Shown: piece by piece, positions 1-5,750 of the stretch
Layout: each line of letters starts with the position of its first letter
Position numbering within the stretch: the first letter of the stretch is position 1
Source of the DNA: Chromatiales bacterium
GTDB taxonomy: Bacteria; Pseudomonadota; Gammaproteobacteria; UBA6429; Thiohalophilaceae
NCBI GenBank assembly: GCA_027070385.1
Contig: JALXDW010000264.1
Span: 1 to 5,750, forward strand
Length of the DNA stretch: 5,750 nucleotides
Direction of reading: 5' to 3'
Made by a program: the position numbers and the translations under genes
Notes under the pieces: model-generated
What the model was told of the DNA's origin: nothing
The model's input: the letters and a program-made list of their open reading frames with translations, nothing else
The model's database searches: none

Positions 1-1
1 A

Positions 2-352
2 TTATATATTACGGATAGTGATGGCTATGTTTGGGCACTTGATAGAAAAACAGGTGCAACGATCTGGAAGCAGGATAAATTGGTTCGTCGTTCCTTAACC
101 CGGCCTGTTCTGTACAATAATTCAGTGATGGTTGCCGATTTTAATGGTTTTGTTCACTGGCTGGATGCGGATGACGGGCATTTTAAAGCACGTTTTCGTC
201 AAGGTGGAGATGACTCGGAAATTGAAACCGCTGATGATTTTCTTTTTACCAAAGCAAACAGTATTTTAATTCCGCCAATGGTATTAAATGATAAAATATT
301 TGTCTTTGACCGTCATGGCAATATTTCCAGACTTGCTTTACAAACAAATTGA
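2..352 (+). CDS. bamB: BamB, outer membrane protein assembly factor (C-terminal part, 5' truncated)
   Basis: This is the C-terminal 116 residues of BamB, the periplasmic beta-propeller lipoprotein that works with BamA in folding outer-membrane barrel proteins. The open frame runs in from the left edge, so the start, signal peptide and lipobox lie outside. Visible are PQQ-type propeller repeats: LYITDSDGYVWALDRKTGATIW, then SLTRPVLYNNSVMVADFNGFVHWLDADDG, then a last strand set ending DKIFVFDRHGNISRLAL. The RPVLYN...V.D..G..HW...DG pattern matches my memory of the E. coli BamB C-terminus closely. An acidic stretch (QGGDDSEIETADDFLFTKA) between the last two strand sets seems about 16 residues longer than in E. 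coli. The stop is TGA, and der begins 38 bases later, the usual gammaproteobacterial bamB-der order, probably co-transcribed. A TTG at 80 is internal Leu, not a start. Confidence 0.9.
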   Translation, partial: LYITDSDGYVWALDRKTGATIWKQDKLVRRSLTRPVLYNNSVMVADFNGFVHWLDADDGHFKARFRQGGDDSEIETADDFLFTKANSILIPPMVLNDKIFVFDRHGNISRLALQTN

Positions 353-390
353 ATTTGAATCTTCATGCATCAAGGTTAATAGCAAATTAA

Positions 391-1785
391 ATGAAACCTG
401 TACTTGTTCTAGTTGGACGGCCTAATGTTGGCAAGTCCACACTGTTTAACCGTCTGACAAAGTCACGCGATGCATTGGTTGCTGACCAGCCCGGTTTAAC
501 ACGTGACCGGCAGTACGGTGAAGGTCTAGTCGGTTCGATACCTTACATTATCGTCGATACCGGTGGTCTCAGTGGTGAAGATGAAGGAATTGATGAGTTA
601 ATGGCTCAACAATCCTGGGAGGCAACATTGGAAGCAGATGAAATTCTGTTTCTTGTCGATGCAACATCCGGTATGACGCCACAGGATGAAGAAATTGCCA
701 CTCGTTTACGCAATACCGAAAAGAAAATATCGGTTGTAGTGAATAAAGTGGATGGGCGTGATCCGGATATTGTCAGTGCTGAATTTTATGCTTTAGGTTT
801 TGAACGTCTGTATACCATTTCATCGAGTCATGGACGCGGTGTTGAGAAAATGATGAAGACACTTCTTGAGCCTTATGAATTTAGTGACCGGGATGAAGAA
901 ACAGAAGCTGAGGAAGAAAAAGGTATCAAGGTTGCCATTATAGGGCGTCCAAATGTTGGCAAATCCACACTGGTTAATCGCATCCTGGGTGAAGAACGTG
1001 TGGTAAGTTTTGATTTGCCCGGAACGACGCGAGACAGTATTTATTTGCCATTTGAGCGTGATGGCCAACGCTATACTTTAATTGACACAGCCGGTGTTCG
1101 TCGTCGCAGTCGAGTGAAAGAAGCGATTGAAAAATTCAGTGTGATTAAAACCCTGAAAGCAATCGAAGATGCACATGTTGTGGTAATGCTACTTGATGCA
1201 CATGAAGGTATTACTGAGCAAGATGCAAGTATCCTTGGTTTCGTACTGGATGCCGGACGTGGGCTTGTTCTGGCGATCAATAAATGGGATGGTCTGGATC
1301 AGGATGACAAAACCAAAATACAACGGGAACTGGATTTAAAACTTCCCTTTATTACGTTTGCCAAATTACACCGTATTTCTGCATTATACGGAACAGGAGT
1401 GGGTGAGCTGTATGCATCTATTAACCAGTCCTATCTGTCGGCAACACAGCATTTTTCGACACCACTGCTAACCCGCTTGTTAACAAATATCGTGGAAGCA
1501 CACCCACCACCACTGGTTCGTGGGCGGCGAATCAAGCTCCGCTATGCGCATCAGGGGGGGCAAAACCCACCTCTTATTATTATTCATGGCAATCAGACCG
1601 ATGAAATACCCCTTCAATACAAAAGGTATTTGATCAATGCATTTAGCAAAAAGTTGAAACTTGTCGGAACGCCATTACAAATTGTTTTTCGCACCGGAGA
1701 TAACCCGTATAAAAATAGGAAAAACAAGCTTACCAAGCATCAAATTGACAAAAAACGTCGCCTGATGAAACATGTAAAACGTTAA
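391..1785 (+). CDS. der: Der (EngA), double-domain GTPase for 50S ribosome assembly
   Basis: Complete 464-residue Der, an essential cytoplasmic GTPase that binds the 50S subunit late in its assembly. GTPase domain 1 has the P-loop GRPNVGKST at 9-17, switch DTGG at 56-59 and NKVD at 118-121. An acidic linker (about 165-178, EETEAEEEK) leads to GTPase domain 2, with GRPNVGKST at 185-193, PGTTRDS at 210-216, DTAG at 232-235 and NKWD at 297-300. The C-terminal KH-like domain (about 355-440) contains PPPLVRGRR and YAHQGGQNPP, and a basic tail ends RRLMKHVKR. All nucleotide-binding motifs are intact. Length is slightly below E. coli Der (about 490). The ATG start fits the family because the P-loop begins nine residues in. 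Its Shine-Dalgarno is poor: the nearest AAGG (372-375) lies 15 bases upstream, which suggests translation depends partly on the bamB message. Confidence 0.98.
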   Translation: MKPVLVLVGRPNVGKSTLFNRLTKSRDALVADQPGLTRDRQYGEGLVGSIPYIIVDTGGLSGEDEGIDELMAQQSWEATLEADEILFLVDATSGMTPQDEEIATRLRNTEKKISVVVNKVDGRDPDIVSAEFYALGFERLYTISSSHGRGVEKMMKTLLEPYEFSDRDEETEAEEEKGIKVAIIGRPNVGKSTLVNRILGEERVVSFDLPGTTRDSIYLPFERDGQRYTLIDTAGVRRRSRVKEAIEKFSVIKTLKAIEDAHVVVMLLDAHEGITEQDASILGFVLDAGRGLVLAINKWDGLDQDDKTKIQRELDLKLPFITFAKLHRISALYGTGVGELYASINQSYLSATQHFSTPLLTRLLTNIVEAHPPPLVRGRRIKLRYAHQGGQNPPLIIIHGNQTDEIPLQYKRYLINAFSKKLKLVGTPLQIVFRTGDNPYKNRKNKLTKHQIDKKRRLMKHVKR

Positions 1786-1812
1786 TGCAGGTATTCAGAC
1801 TGTAATAACGCC

Positions 1813-1847
1813 AGCAAAGGTTCACCCTGCTATTTAACCTATTTTTT
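1813..1847 (+). terminator. possible weak terminator after der
   Basis: AGCA (1813-1816) and GG (1819-1820) can pair with CC (1825-1826) and TGCT (1828-1831) around a TTCA loop, with a small internal bulge. A run of six T follows at 1842-1847. The stem is short and interrupted, and the T run begins about ten bases after it. This is at best a weak intrinsic terminator, so readthrough from der into the downstream signalling gene is possible. It is inferred from base pairing only. Confidence 0.22.
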
Positions 1848-1848
1848 C

Positions 1849-1876
1849 TTGCTATTCTATTTTTAATGTCTACTAT
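1849..1876 (+). promoter_or_regulatory. candidate sigma-70 promoter for the PAS-GGDEF-EAL gene
   Basis: TTGCTA (1849-1854) and TACTAT (1871-1876) each match four of six positions of the -35 and -10 consensus, with a 16-base spacer. The site lies in the gap between der and the signalling gene, about 70 bases before its start. In AT-rich DNA such matches arise easily by chance, so this is only a candidate. Confidence 0.2.
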
Positions 1877-1916
1877 GTAAGGCACAATCAGCGTTTCTAT
1901 CTATGCAGTACTGATG

Positions 1917-1932
1917 ATAATAATTATATTAT
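1917..1932. repeat. AT-only inverted repeat just before the PAS-GGDEF-EAL start
   Basis: ATAATA (1917-1922) and TATTAT (1927-1932) are perfect inverted arms around ATTA. The element ends 15 bases before the ATG at 1948 and would lie in the 5' leader or across a start-proximal promoter. It could be an operator half-site pair or a simple AT-rich tract; nothing in the sequence decides between these. Confidence 0.3.
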
Positions 1933-1937
1933 GGTGT

Positions 1938-1940
1938 GAG
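1938..1940 (+). promoter_or_regulatory. weak ribosome binding site that favours ATG 1948
   Basis: GAG sits seven bases before the ATG at 1948, in a purine-containing stretch (GGTGTGAG). The upstream in-frame GTG at 1936 is preceded by AT-rich sequence with no purine-rich motif. This favours ATG 1948 as the start, giving 591 rather than 595 residues. Confidence 0.35.
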
Positions 1941-1947
1941 TACATTT

Positions 1948-3723
1948 ATGGATGAACAACCCGCTAGCCAGCCTGCAATTATTCCGGATACAGCAAAGGA
2001 CAAAAGTAGTACGACACCTTGCTCCCTGGATTTGGATCTTCCTGTCCCATTCACCGAAAATCAGAAAAAGTTGAGTATGGCGGCTGCATTAGACACCGTT
2101 CATGATGTGATTATCATTTGCAATACCCGGACTCAAATAATTTACCTGAATAATAAAGCTGAACAGCTACTTAAATTGCGTAAAGATAATATCGTAGGTA
2201 AGGAATTTGATCATGTTATTACTATTTATAACAAACTGGATATGCCCTGTTATCTTAGTCCGGTACAAATTTGTTTAAATGAAAAACGTACTATCAAGCA
2301 AAAATCTGAAGCCAAACTTTTAACAGCAGATGGTAGTCAGGTACTTATTGAATACACAGTAAGTCCTGTTTTTGAAAATAGCAAATTAACATCCATTGTT
2401 CTGGTTATACAAGACAAAACCAATGATCATATTGCTCGCCGGCAACTTGAGTATATTATTCAGCATGATCCACTGACCAATCTTTATAACAGAAATTATT
2501 TTGAGCATCAGCTTGAACATGCTGTCAATATTTCAAAACGTGGCCTTCGCACTCATGCCATGTTGTCCGTGGATATAAATCAATTTAAAGTAATTAACGA
2601 TACTGCCGGACATACTATTGGTGATGAATTACTTTGTGAAGTTTCCAGTATATTACAACAAAGAATACGGGAATGTGACCTTCTTGCCAGGTTGGGCAGT
2701 GATGAGTTCGGGATCTTGTTGCATGATGTTGACTCATTGGGTGCTGTTCATATTGCAGATGATTTACTAAATGCAATGGCATCTCTTACCTTTATGCGTG
2801 AGGGCAATTATTATGATATTAATATTCATATAGGTATCACTCTGGTTGATAACAAGGCGAGCAACAAGGAAGATGTGCTACGTCAGGCTGATATTGCCTG
2901 TACGGTTGCCAAACAATATGGTCAGAATGGTTGCCACCTGTATTCTGACCTTGATAATGATGATGTTCTGATAAGAGATGAACTGTATCTTGTTAATGAG
3001 TTGCAAACGATTATTTCTGAAGATCGGTTTAAAATGTTTTTTCAACCCATTGTTGAGCCACGTACTGGCAAGGTTTTTTTACATGAAACATTATTAAGAA
3101 TTGTTGATAAGGATAACAGTATTCGTCCTTCATCCTCTTTTATTGATACCGCAGAAAGATTTTCGATGATGCATAAAATCGATCAGCGTGTTATTGAATC
3201 CACATTGCATAATATTAAATATTTATCAAATAGATATGGGGATGTTACCATATCCATGAATTTATCAGGTGTATCAATCGGTAATCAGGATTTATTGAAA
3301 GATATCAAGCACCTTATTATATCATCAGGAATCAATCCGGCTCAGATTGTATTTGAGATTACAGAATCATCAGCGGTATCCCAAATTGAAAGTGCACGTT
3401 TTTTTATTAAAGGTTTAAAAGAAATAGGTTGCCAGTTTGCACTTGACGATTTTGGAACAGGATTCAGTTCTTTTGCCTATTTAAAATACTTGCCTGTAGA
3501 TTACCTTAAAATTGATGGTACATTCATTCGGGATATTATTAATGATAAGGTTGATCAGGCATTAGTAAAATCAATTCATCATATCGCGAGGTCGCTTGAT
3601 ATAAAAACCATTGCTGAATATGTGGAAAATGAAGCAACATTAAAATTACTTTCAGCGATGGGAATTGATTATGTTCAGGGGAATCATATCGGTGTGGCTA
3701 CTGCTGATCTTGCTTTTGTTTGA
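1948..3723 (+). CDS. PAS-GGDEF-EAL protein, cyclic-di-GMP phosphodiesterase (possibly bifunctional)
   Basis: A 591-residue soluble signalling protein with no membrane segment. An N-terminal tail (1-45) precedes a PAS sensor domain (about 46-156), a GGDEF domain (about 166-334, opening HDPLTNLYNR) and an EAL domain (about 346-581). In the GGDEF domain the signature reads GSDEF (250-254), with Ser for the second Gly. The product-binding I-site RECD (241-244) is kept at the standard five-residue spacing, and Asp209, Asn217 and Asp226 are present. The EAL domain keeps the expected catalytic set: Gln366 (QPIV), Glu380 (ETLLR, an EAL variant), Asn438, Glu470, Asp500-Asp501 (DDFGTG), Lys521, Glu557 and Gln577. 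I infer an active phosphodiesterase that breaks c-di-GMP, with a weakened or regulatory GGDEF domain. The PAS ligand cannot be told. The ATG is preferred to GTG 1936 because of its better ribosome site. The gene appears AT-richer than der and converges on the - strand genes. Confidence 0.93.
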   Translation: MDEQPASQPAIIPDTAKDKSSTTPCSLDLDLPVPFTENQKKLSMAAALDTVHDVIIICNTRTQIIYLNNKAEQLLKLRKDNIVGKEFDHVITIYNKLDMPCYLSPVQICLNEKRTIKQKSEAKLLTADGSQVLIEYTVSPVFENSKLTSIVLVIQDKTNDHIARRQLEYIIQHDPLTNLYNRNYFEHQLEHAVNISKRGLRTHAMLSVDINQFKVINDTAGHTIGDELLCEVSSILQQRIRECDLLARLGSDEFGILLHDVDSLGAVHIADDLLNAMASLTFMREGNYYDINIHIGITLVDNKASNKEDVLRQADIACTVAKQYGQNGCHLYSDLDNDDVLIRDELYLVNELQTIISEDRFKMFFQPIVEPRTGKVFLHETLLRIVDKDNSIRPSSSFIDTAERFSMMHKIDQRVIESTLHNIKYLSNRYGDVTISMNLSGVSIGNQDLLKDIKHLIISSGINPAQIVFEITESSAVSQIESARFFIKGLKEIGCQFALDDFGTGFSSFAYLKYLPVDYLKIDGTFIRDIINDKVDQALVKSIHHIARSLDIKTIAEYVENEATLKLLSAMGIDYVQGNHIGVATADLAFV

Positions 3724-3735
3724 ATATCCCCTGTT

Positions 3736-3933
3736 TCAGGTTATCTTTATAATACTATGAGCCCATTCTTTATTTGGCTTGTCTTTTTTCAGTAAGATAT
3801 ATTGTCCCACTTCATTTTCATACCAGCCACGATCATATTTTAAAGGTTCAACACTGAACCCCCACCAACTACCATCTTCATCCTGAGCTATCCAGTTGAC
3901 CCATGAGGGGTAATTTGATGTAGCCTTAACCAT
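3736..3933 (-). CDS. small Trp-rich protein of unknown function, coupled to the M23 peptidase
   Basis: A 65-residue protein I cannot assign to a named family. It has six Trp (11, 14, 23, 24, 37, 57) and several Tyr, in a pattern that looks like a compact beta fold: YPSWVNWIAQDEDGSWWGF, then GWYENEVGQYILL, then a short KDKPNKEWAHSIIKI tail. There is no signal peptide or membrane segment, so it is probably cytoplasmic. Its ATG overlaps the stop of the upstream peptidase gene as TAATG, the geometry of a reinitiating ribosome. That overlap and the structured composition support a real gene rather than a chance frame. It is the last gene of the leftward set; its stop is 12 bases from the stop of the convergent PAS-GGDEF-EAL gene. 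Function is unknown, and the link to the peptidase is positional only. Confidence 0.72.
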   Translation of the reverse strand: MVKATSNYPSWVNWIAQDEDGSWWGFSVEPLKYDRGWYENEVGQYILLKKDKPNKEWAHSIIKIT

Positions 3934-3935
3934 TA
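3931..3935 (-). promoter_or_regulatory. TAATG stop-start overlap between M23 peptidase and small Trp-rich gene
   Basis: Read on the - strand, TAA ends the peptidase gene and its final A begins the ATG of the small gene. No strong Shine-Dalgarno precedes this ATG (only AGAAAAG), so expression of the small protein probably depends on ribosomes finishing the peptidase. Confidence 0.6.
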
Positions 3936-4784
3936 CTTTTCTAGAAACAGGGTGGGTTCTACTCGGGTTTTGTTTAGATTGACACTCCAGTGTAGATGAG
4001 GACCCGTTACTCGACCGGTCATGCCTACTTCACCAATAATATCGCCTTGCCGGACTTTTTGGCCAGCTTTGATTTTTATTTTGCTTAAATGACAATACAT
4101 GGTGATCAGCCCCTGACCATGATCAATAAAAACAGAATTACCATTAAAAAAATAATTACCCGTGTTAGAAATAATACCGGCAGCCGGGGCCCGAACAGGT
4201 GTGCCGGCTGCTGCCGCAATATCCAGACCGCTGTGTGGACGACGAGGTTGTTTATTAAAAAACCGTCTCAATCCAAAAGGGCTACTAAACGGCCCATTAA
4301 CCGGAACAATAAATGCTGTACTGACATCGGCTATATTGCGCCACTTTTTAAAAACACGGCCAATTATTTTCTTTTCTCTTATGATACGCTCAATGTCTTT
4401 TTTAGTGGGGTTGACTTTACGTTTGTTTTTAATAGTCAGGTATTGAGTCTTGTATTTTTTTTGTTTGACCTGAAAGAAATATTTTTTATTATTTTTAACC
4501 GATACAAAATATCTCCCAGGATGAGTATTAAGAGGAATACCAACAATGGCATACCAAGTGTCATTTTTTTGTTTAACCATGACGCGGCGTTTTTTGAATA
4601 TCGCATAGGGGATGCTGCTATTATTATCAAGCTCAAGTTTGATAATAGCAATACCACCCGGACCACTATTTTTTTTTTGTAAATTATCTGCAAAGCAGTT
4701 GTTGCTGACAGAGATAAATATCACAGCAAGGTTGAAAAGTAATACTAGTCTTGAAGATAAAACAGGGGCTTTTGTGTTATTCAT
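3933..4784 (-). CDS. secreted M23 (LytM-type) zinc metallopeptidase
   Basis: A 283-residue peptidoglycan endopeptidase-like protein. Residues 1-32 look like a signal peptide: a basic start, the hydrophobic run LVLLFNLAVIFISV, then a cut after NNCFA at Ala32. Cys30 is preceded by Asn, which does not fit a lipobox, so I predict a soluble periplasmic protein. Residues about 41-95 (GPGGIAIIKLEL... VGIPLNTHPGRYFV) resemble the beta-rich N-terminal domain of the M23 family. The catalytic domain (about 155-283) has the full set: His184 and Asp188 (HSGLD), His232 (MYCHLS) and His263/His265 (PHLHW). By analogy with LytM, His184, Asp188 and His265 bind zinc, and His232 and His263 help catalysis. It should therefore be an active enzyme cutting peptide cross-bridges, although its exact bond is not visible. 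The linker is Lys/Arg-rich (about 107-148). It overlaps xseA by ATGA and the next gene by TAATG. Confidence 0.93.
   Translation of the reverse strand: MNNTKAPVLSSRLVLLFNLAVIFISVSNNCFADNLQKKNSGPGGIAIIKLELDNNSSIPYAIFKKRRVMVKQKNDTWYAIVGIPLNTHPGRYFVSVKNNKKYFFQVKQKKYKTQYLTIKNKRKVNPTKKDIERIIREKKIIGRVFKKWRNIADVSTAFIVPVNGPFSSPFGLRRFFNKQPRRPHSGLDIAAAAGTPVRAPAAGIISNTGNYFFNGNSVFIDHGQGLITMYCHLSKIKIKAGQKVRQGDIIGEVGMTGRVTGPHLHWSVNLNKTRVEPTLFLEK
4781..4784 (-). promoter_or_regulatory. ATGA overlap between xseA and the M23 peptidase gene
   Basis: On the - strand ATGA holds both the peptidase start ATG and the xseA stop TGA. The sequence before this ATG (AATAAAAAGAA) offers little Shine-Dalgarno, so the peptidase is likely translated by coupling to xseA. 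No room exists for a separate intergenic promoter, though one inside xseA cannot be excluded. Confidence 0.65.
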
Positions 4785-5701
4785 TTCTTTTTATTAATCC
4801 ATTGGCGGGTAACGATTGATGAAAACTGGCCTGTTGCAACGGTTGCAATAATTTCATCACCTTTTTTTATTTGGGCGACATCTTTGACAATAACATTTGA
4901 GTCAGCCAGCTTCACATAGGCATAACCCCTGTTAAGGGTTGCCAAAGGGCTGACTGCTTCAAGTGTTGATGTGCTGTGTATGAAGCGTTGTTTTAAAACA
5001 TCGAATTGATGTGCCTGCATCGCCTTGAGGCGTTGAAAAAGTTGTAAGGTGTGTTGTTTACGGGACTGGATTTTGTGTATGGGATTTTGAGCCTGACAGC
5101 GTGTAGAGAGGCTATTTAGTTTTAATTTATTTGTTTCCAGTTGTGTTTTTATGCTGTTTTGCAGGCGAGATATCAACTCATCAATTCGTTGGCTGGTCTG
5201 TTCGATATAATTGCGGGGATGGATAATACTTTTTGCAAGTTGTTCGAGATATTTCTGCTTGTTGTTCAGAGTACTGACTATCAGTTGTGTTAGTCTTTTT
5301 TGCAAGTTGCTGAATTGTTGCCGCCAATGTTGTGTATCGGGACTTACCAACTCAGCGGCAGCAGTCGGTGTTGCCGCACGTACATCGGCAACGAAGTCTG
5401 CAATGGTAAAATCAACATCATGGCCAATTGCCGATATAATCGGGATATTGCTATTAAAAATTTCCCTGGCAACCACTTCTTCATTAAAAGACCATAAATC
5501 TTCCAGCGAACCACCGCCTCGGGTTAGTAATAGCACATCACATTCATTTCTTTTGTTGGCAAGCCGAATGGTTTTTGCGATATCAGCAGCGGCACTTTTA
5601 CCTTGAACACTGACCGGATAAATTATGATTTCAACAGATGCAAACCGTCTTTTTAGTGTTGTGAGTACATCGTGTATTGCAGCACCTGTCGGTGATGTCA
5701 T
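4781..5701 (-). CDS. xseA: XseA, exonuclease VII large subunit (5' part missing)
   Basis: XseA is the catalytic subunit of exonuclease VII, which with XseB degrades single-stranded DNA from either end. What remains is 306 residues: the nuclease core, from TSPTGAAIHDVL through RGGGSLEDLWSFNEE to IGHDVDFTIADFVADVRAATPTAAAE, then a long Gln/Lys-rich helical stalk (codons about 5330-4985), then the C-terminal LEAVSPLATLNRGYA region. The four residues I recall as essential in E. coli (Asp155, Arg205, His238, Asp241) align by identical spacing (50, 33, 3) with Asp at 5671-5669, Arg at 5521-5519, His at 5422-5420 and Asp at 5413-5411. About 144 N-terminal residues, including the OB-fold DNA-binding domain, are absent. 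The frame stays open to the window edge through an inverted copy of the gene, but that part is not XseA, so I end the gene at the fold point. A GTG at 5740 is not the true start. Confidence 0.93.
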   Translation of the reverse strand: MTSPTGAAIHDVLTTLKRRFASVEIIIYPVSVQGKSAAADIAKTIRLANKRNECDVLLLTRGGGSLEDLWSFNEEVVAREIFNSNIPIISAIGHDVDFTIADFVADVRAATPTAAAELVSPDTQHWRQQFSNLQKRLTQLIVSTLNNKQKYLEQLAKSIIHPRNYIEQTSQRIDELISRLQNSIKTQLETNKLKLNSLSTRCQAQNPIHKIQSRKQHTLQLFQRLKAMQAHQFDVLKQRFIHSTSTLEAVSPLATLNRGYAYVKLADSNVIVKDVAQIKKGDEIIATVATGQFSSIVTRQWINKKK

Positions 5702-5750
5702 TACATCACCGACAGGTGCTGCAATACACGATGTACTCACAACACTAAAA
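5651..5750. repeat. perfect 48-base inverted repeat at the right edge (probable fold-back artefact)
   Basis: Bases 5651-5698 are exactly complementary, in reverse, to 5703-5750, with CATT (5699-5702) at the centre. The left arm is genuine xseA coding sequence for the conserved TSPTGAAIHDVLTTLK segment, so the right arm is its reverse copy. The right arm pairs up to the very last base of the window and may continue beyond. A perfect near-palindrome inside a conserved protein domain, ending flush with the edge, is typical of a chimeric fold-back read or an assembly error at a contig end. A real rearrangement or closed hairpin end is a remote alternative. Confidence 0.95.

Noticed and set aside
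80..82. TTG as a start of a separate 90-residue gene
   Set aside because: The frame is open from the left edge, and the upstream residues (ITDSDGYVWALDRKTGATIW) are a normal BamB propeller repeat.
820..1280. Two - strand open frames opposite der
   Set aside because: Both are shadows of the Der GTPase 2 region and have no domain features.
1554..1560. Run of seven G in der as a possible frameshift error
   Set aside because: The frame is intact across it and gives the expected KH-domain sequence YAHQGGQNPP.
3730..3740. CCTG-TTT-CAGG as a bidirectional terminator between the convergent genes
   Set aside because: The stem is only four base pairs and no T run follows on either strand.
4089..4682. 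Long + strand open frame of 197 codons opposite the M23 peptidase gene
   Set aside because: It lies wholly antisense to a gene with intact catalytic motifs, its composition (Thr/Asn/Arg/Phe runs) has no recognisable domain, and AT-poor stop usage on the shadow strand explains it.
4689..4703. Lipoprotein signal at Cys30 of the M23 peptidase
   Set aside because: The residue before Cys is Asn, preceded by Ser-Asn, which does not fit a lipobox; a cut after Ala32 is more plausible.
5211..5606. + strand open frame of 131 codons opposite xseA
   Set aside because: It is antisense to the conserved XseA nuclease core, with Ser/Cys/Leu-rich low-information translation.

Overview
The window reads as a moderately AT-rich gammaproteobacterial chromosome segment. 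The evidence is a BamB tail followed directly by Der, then an XseA gene running toward them. Der and XseA protein features (KH tail with PPPLVRGRR and YAHQGGQNPP; GGGSLEDLWSFN) are typical of that class. From memory, der and xseA also converge in E. coli, near guaBA. I cannot name a genus from the sequence alone.

Layout. The + strand carries the 3' part of bamB (beta-barrel outer-membrane assembly lipoprotein), a complete der (double-GTPase ribosome assembly factor) 38 bases later, a 162-base gap with weak terminator-like and promoter-like signals, and a complete PAS-GGDEF-EAL gene for cyclic-di-GMP turnover. The - strand, read from the right edge, carries xseA (exonuclease VII large subunit, 5' end missing), a secreted M23 metallopeptidase overlapping xseA by ATGA, and a 65-residue Trp-rich protein of unknown function overlapping the peptidase stop by TAATG. 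The two gene sets converge with only 12 bases between stop codons.

The genes fall into three jobs: envelope (BamB, M23 peptidase), core information processing (Der, XseA), and second-messenger signalling (PAS-GGDEF-EAL). The tight overlaps suggest that xseA, the peptidase and the small protein are translated from one message. This looks like an ordinary housekeeping neighbourhood with lineage-specific genes placed between der and xseA.

The most striking structure is at the right edge. The last 100 bases are a perfect inverted repeat with 48-base arms and a 4-base centre, lying inside the conserved nuclease region of xseA. The outer arm is a reverse copy of xseA, so the open frame entering from it gives 13 residues that are not XseA. 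The best explanation is a fold-back chimera or assembly error at a contig end. Any xseA start called in that arm is false. No RNA genes, CRISPR arrays, insertion sequences or convincing new system were found.
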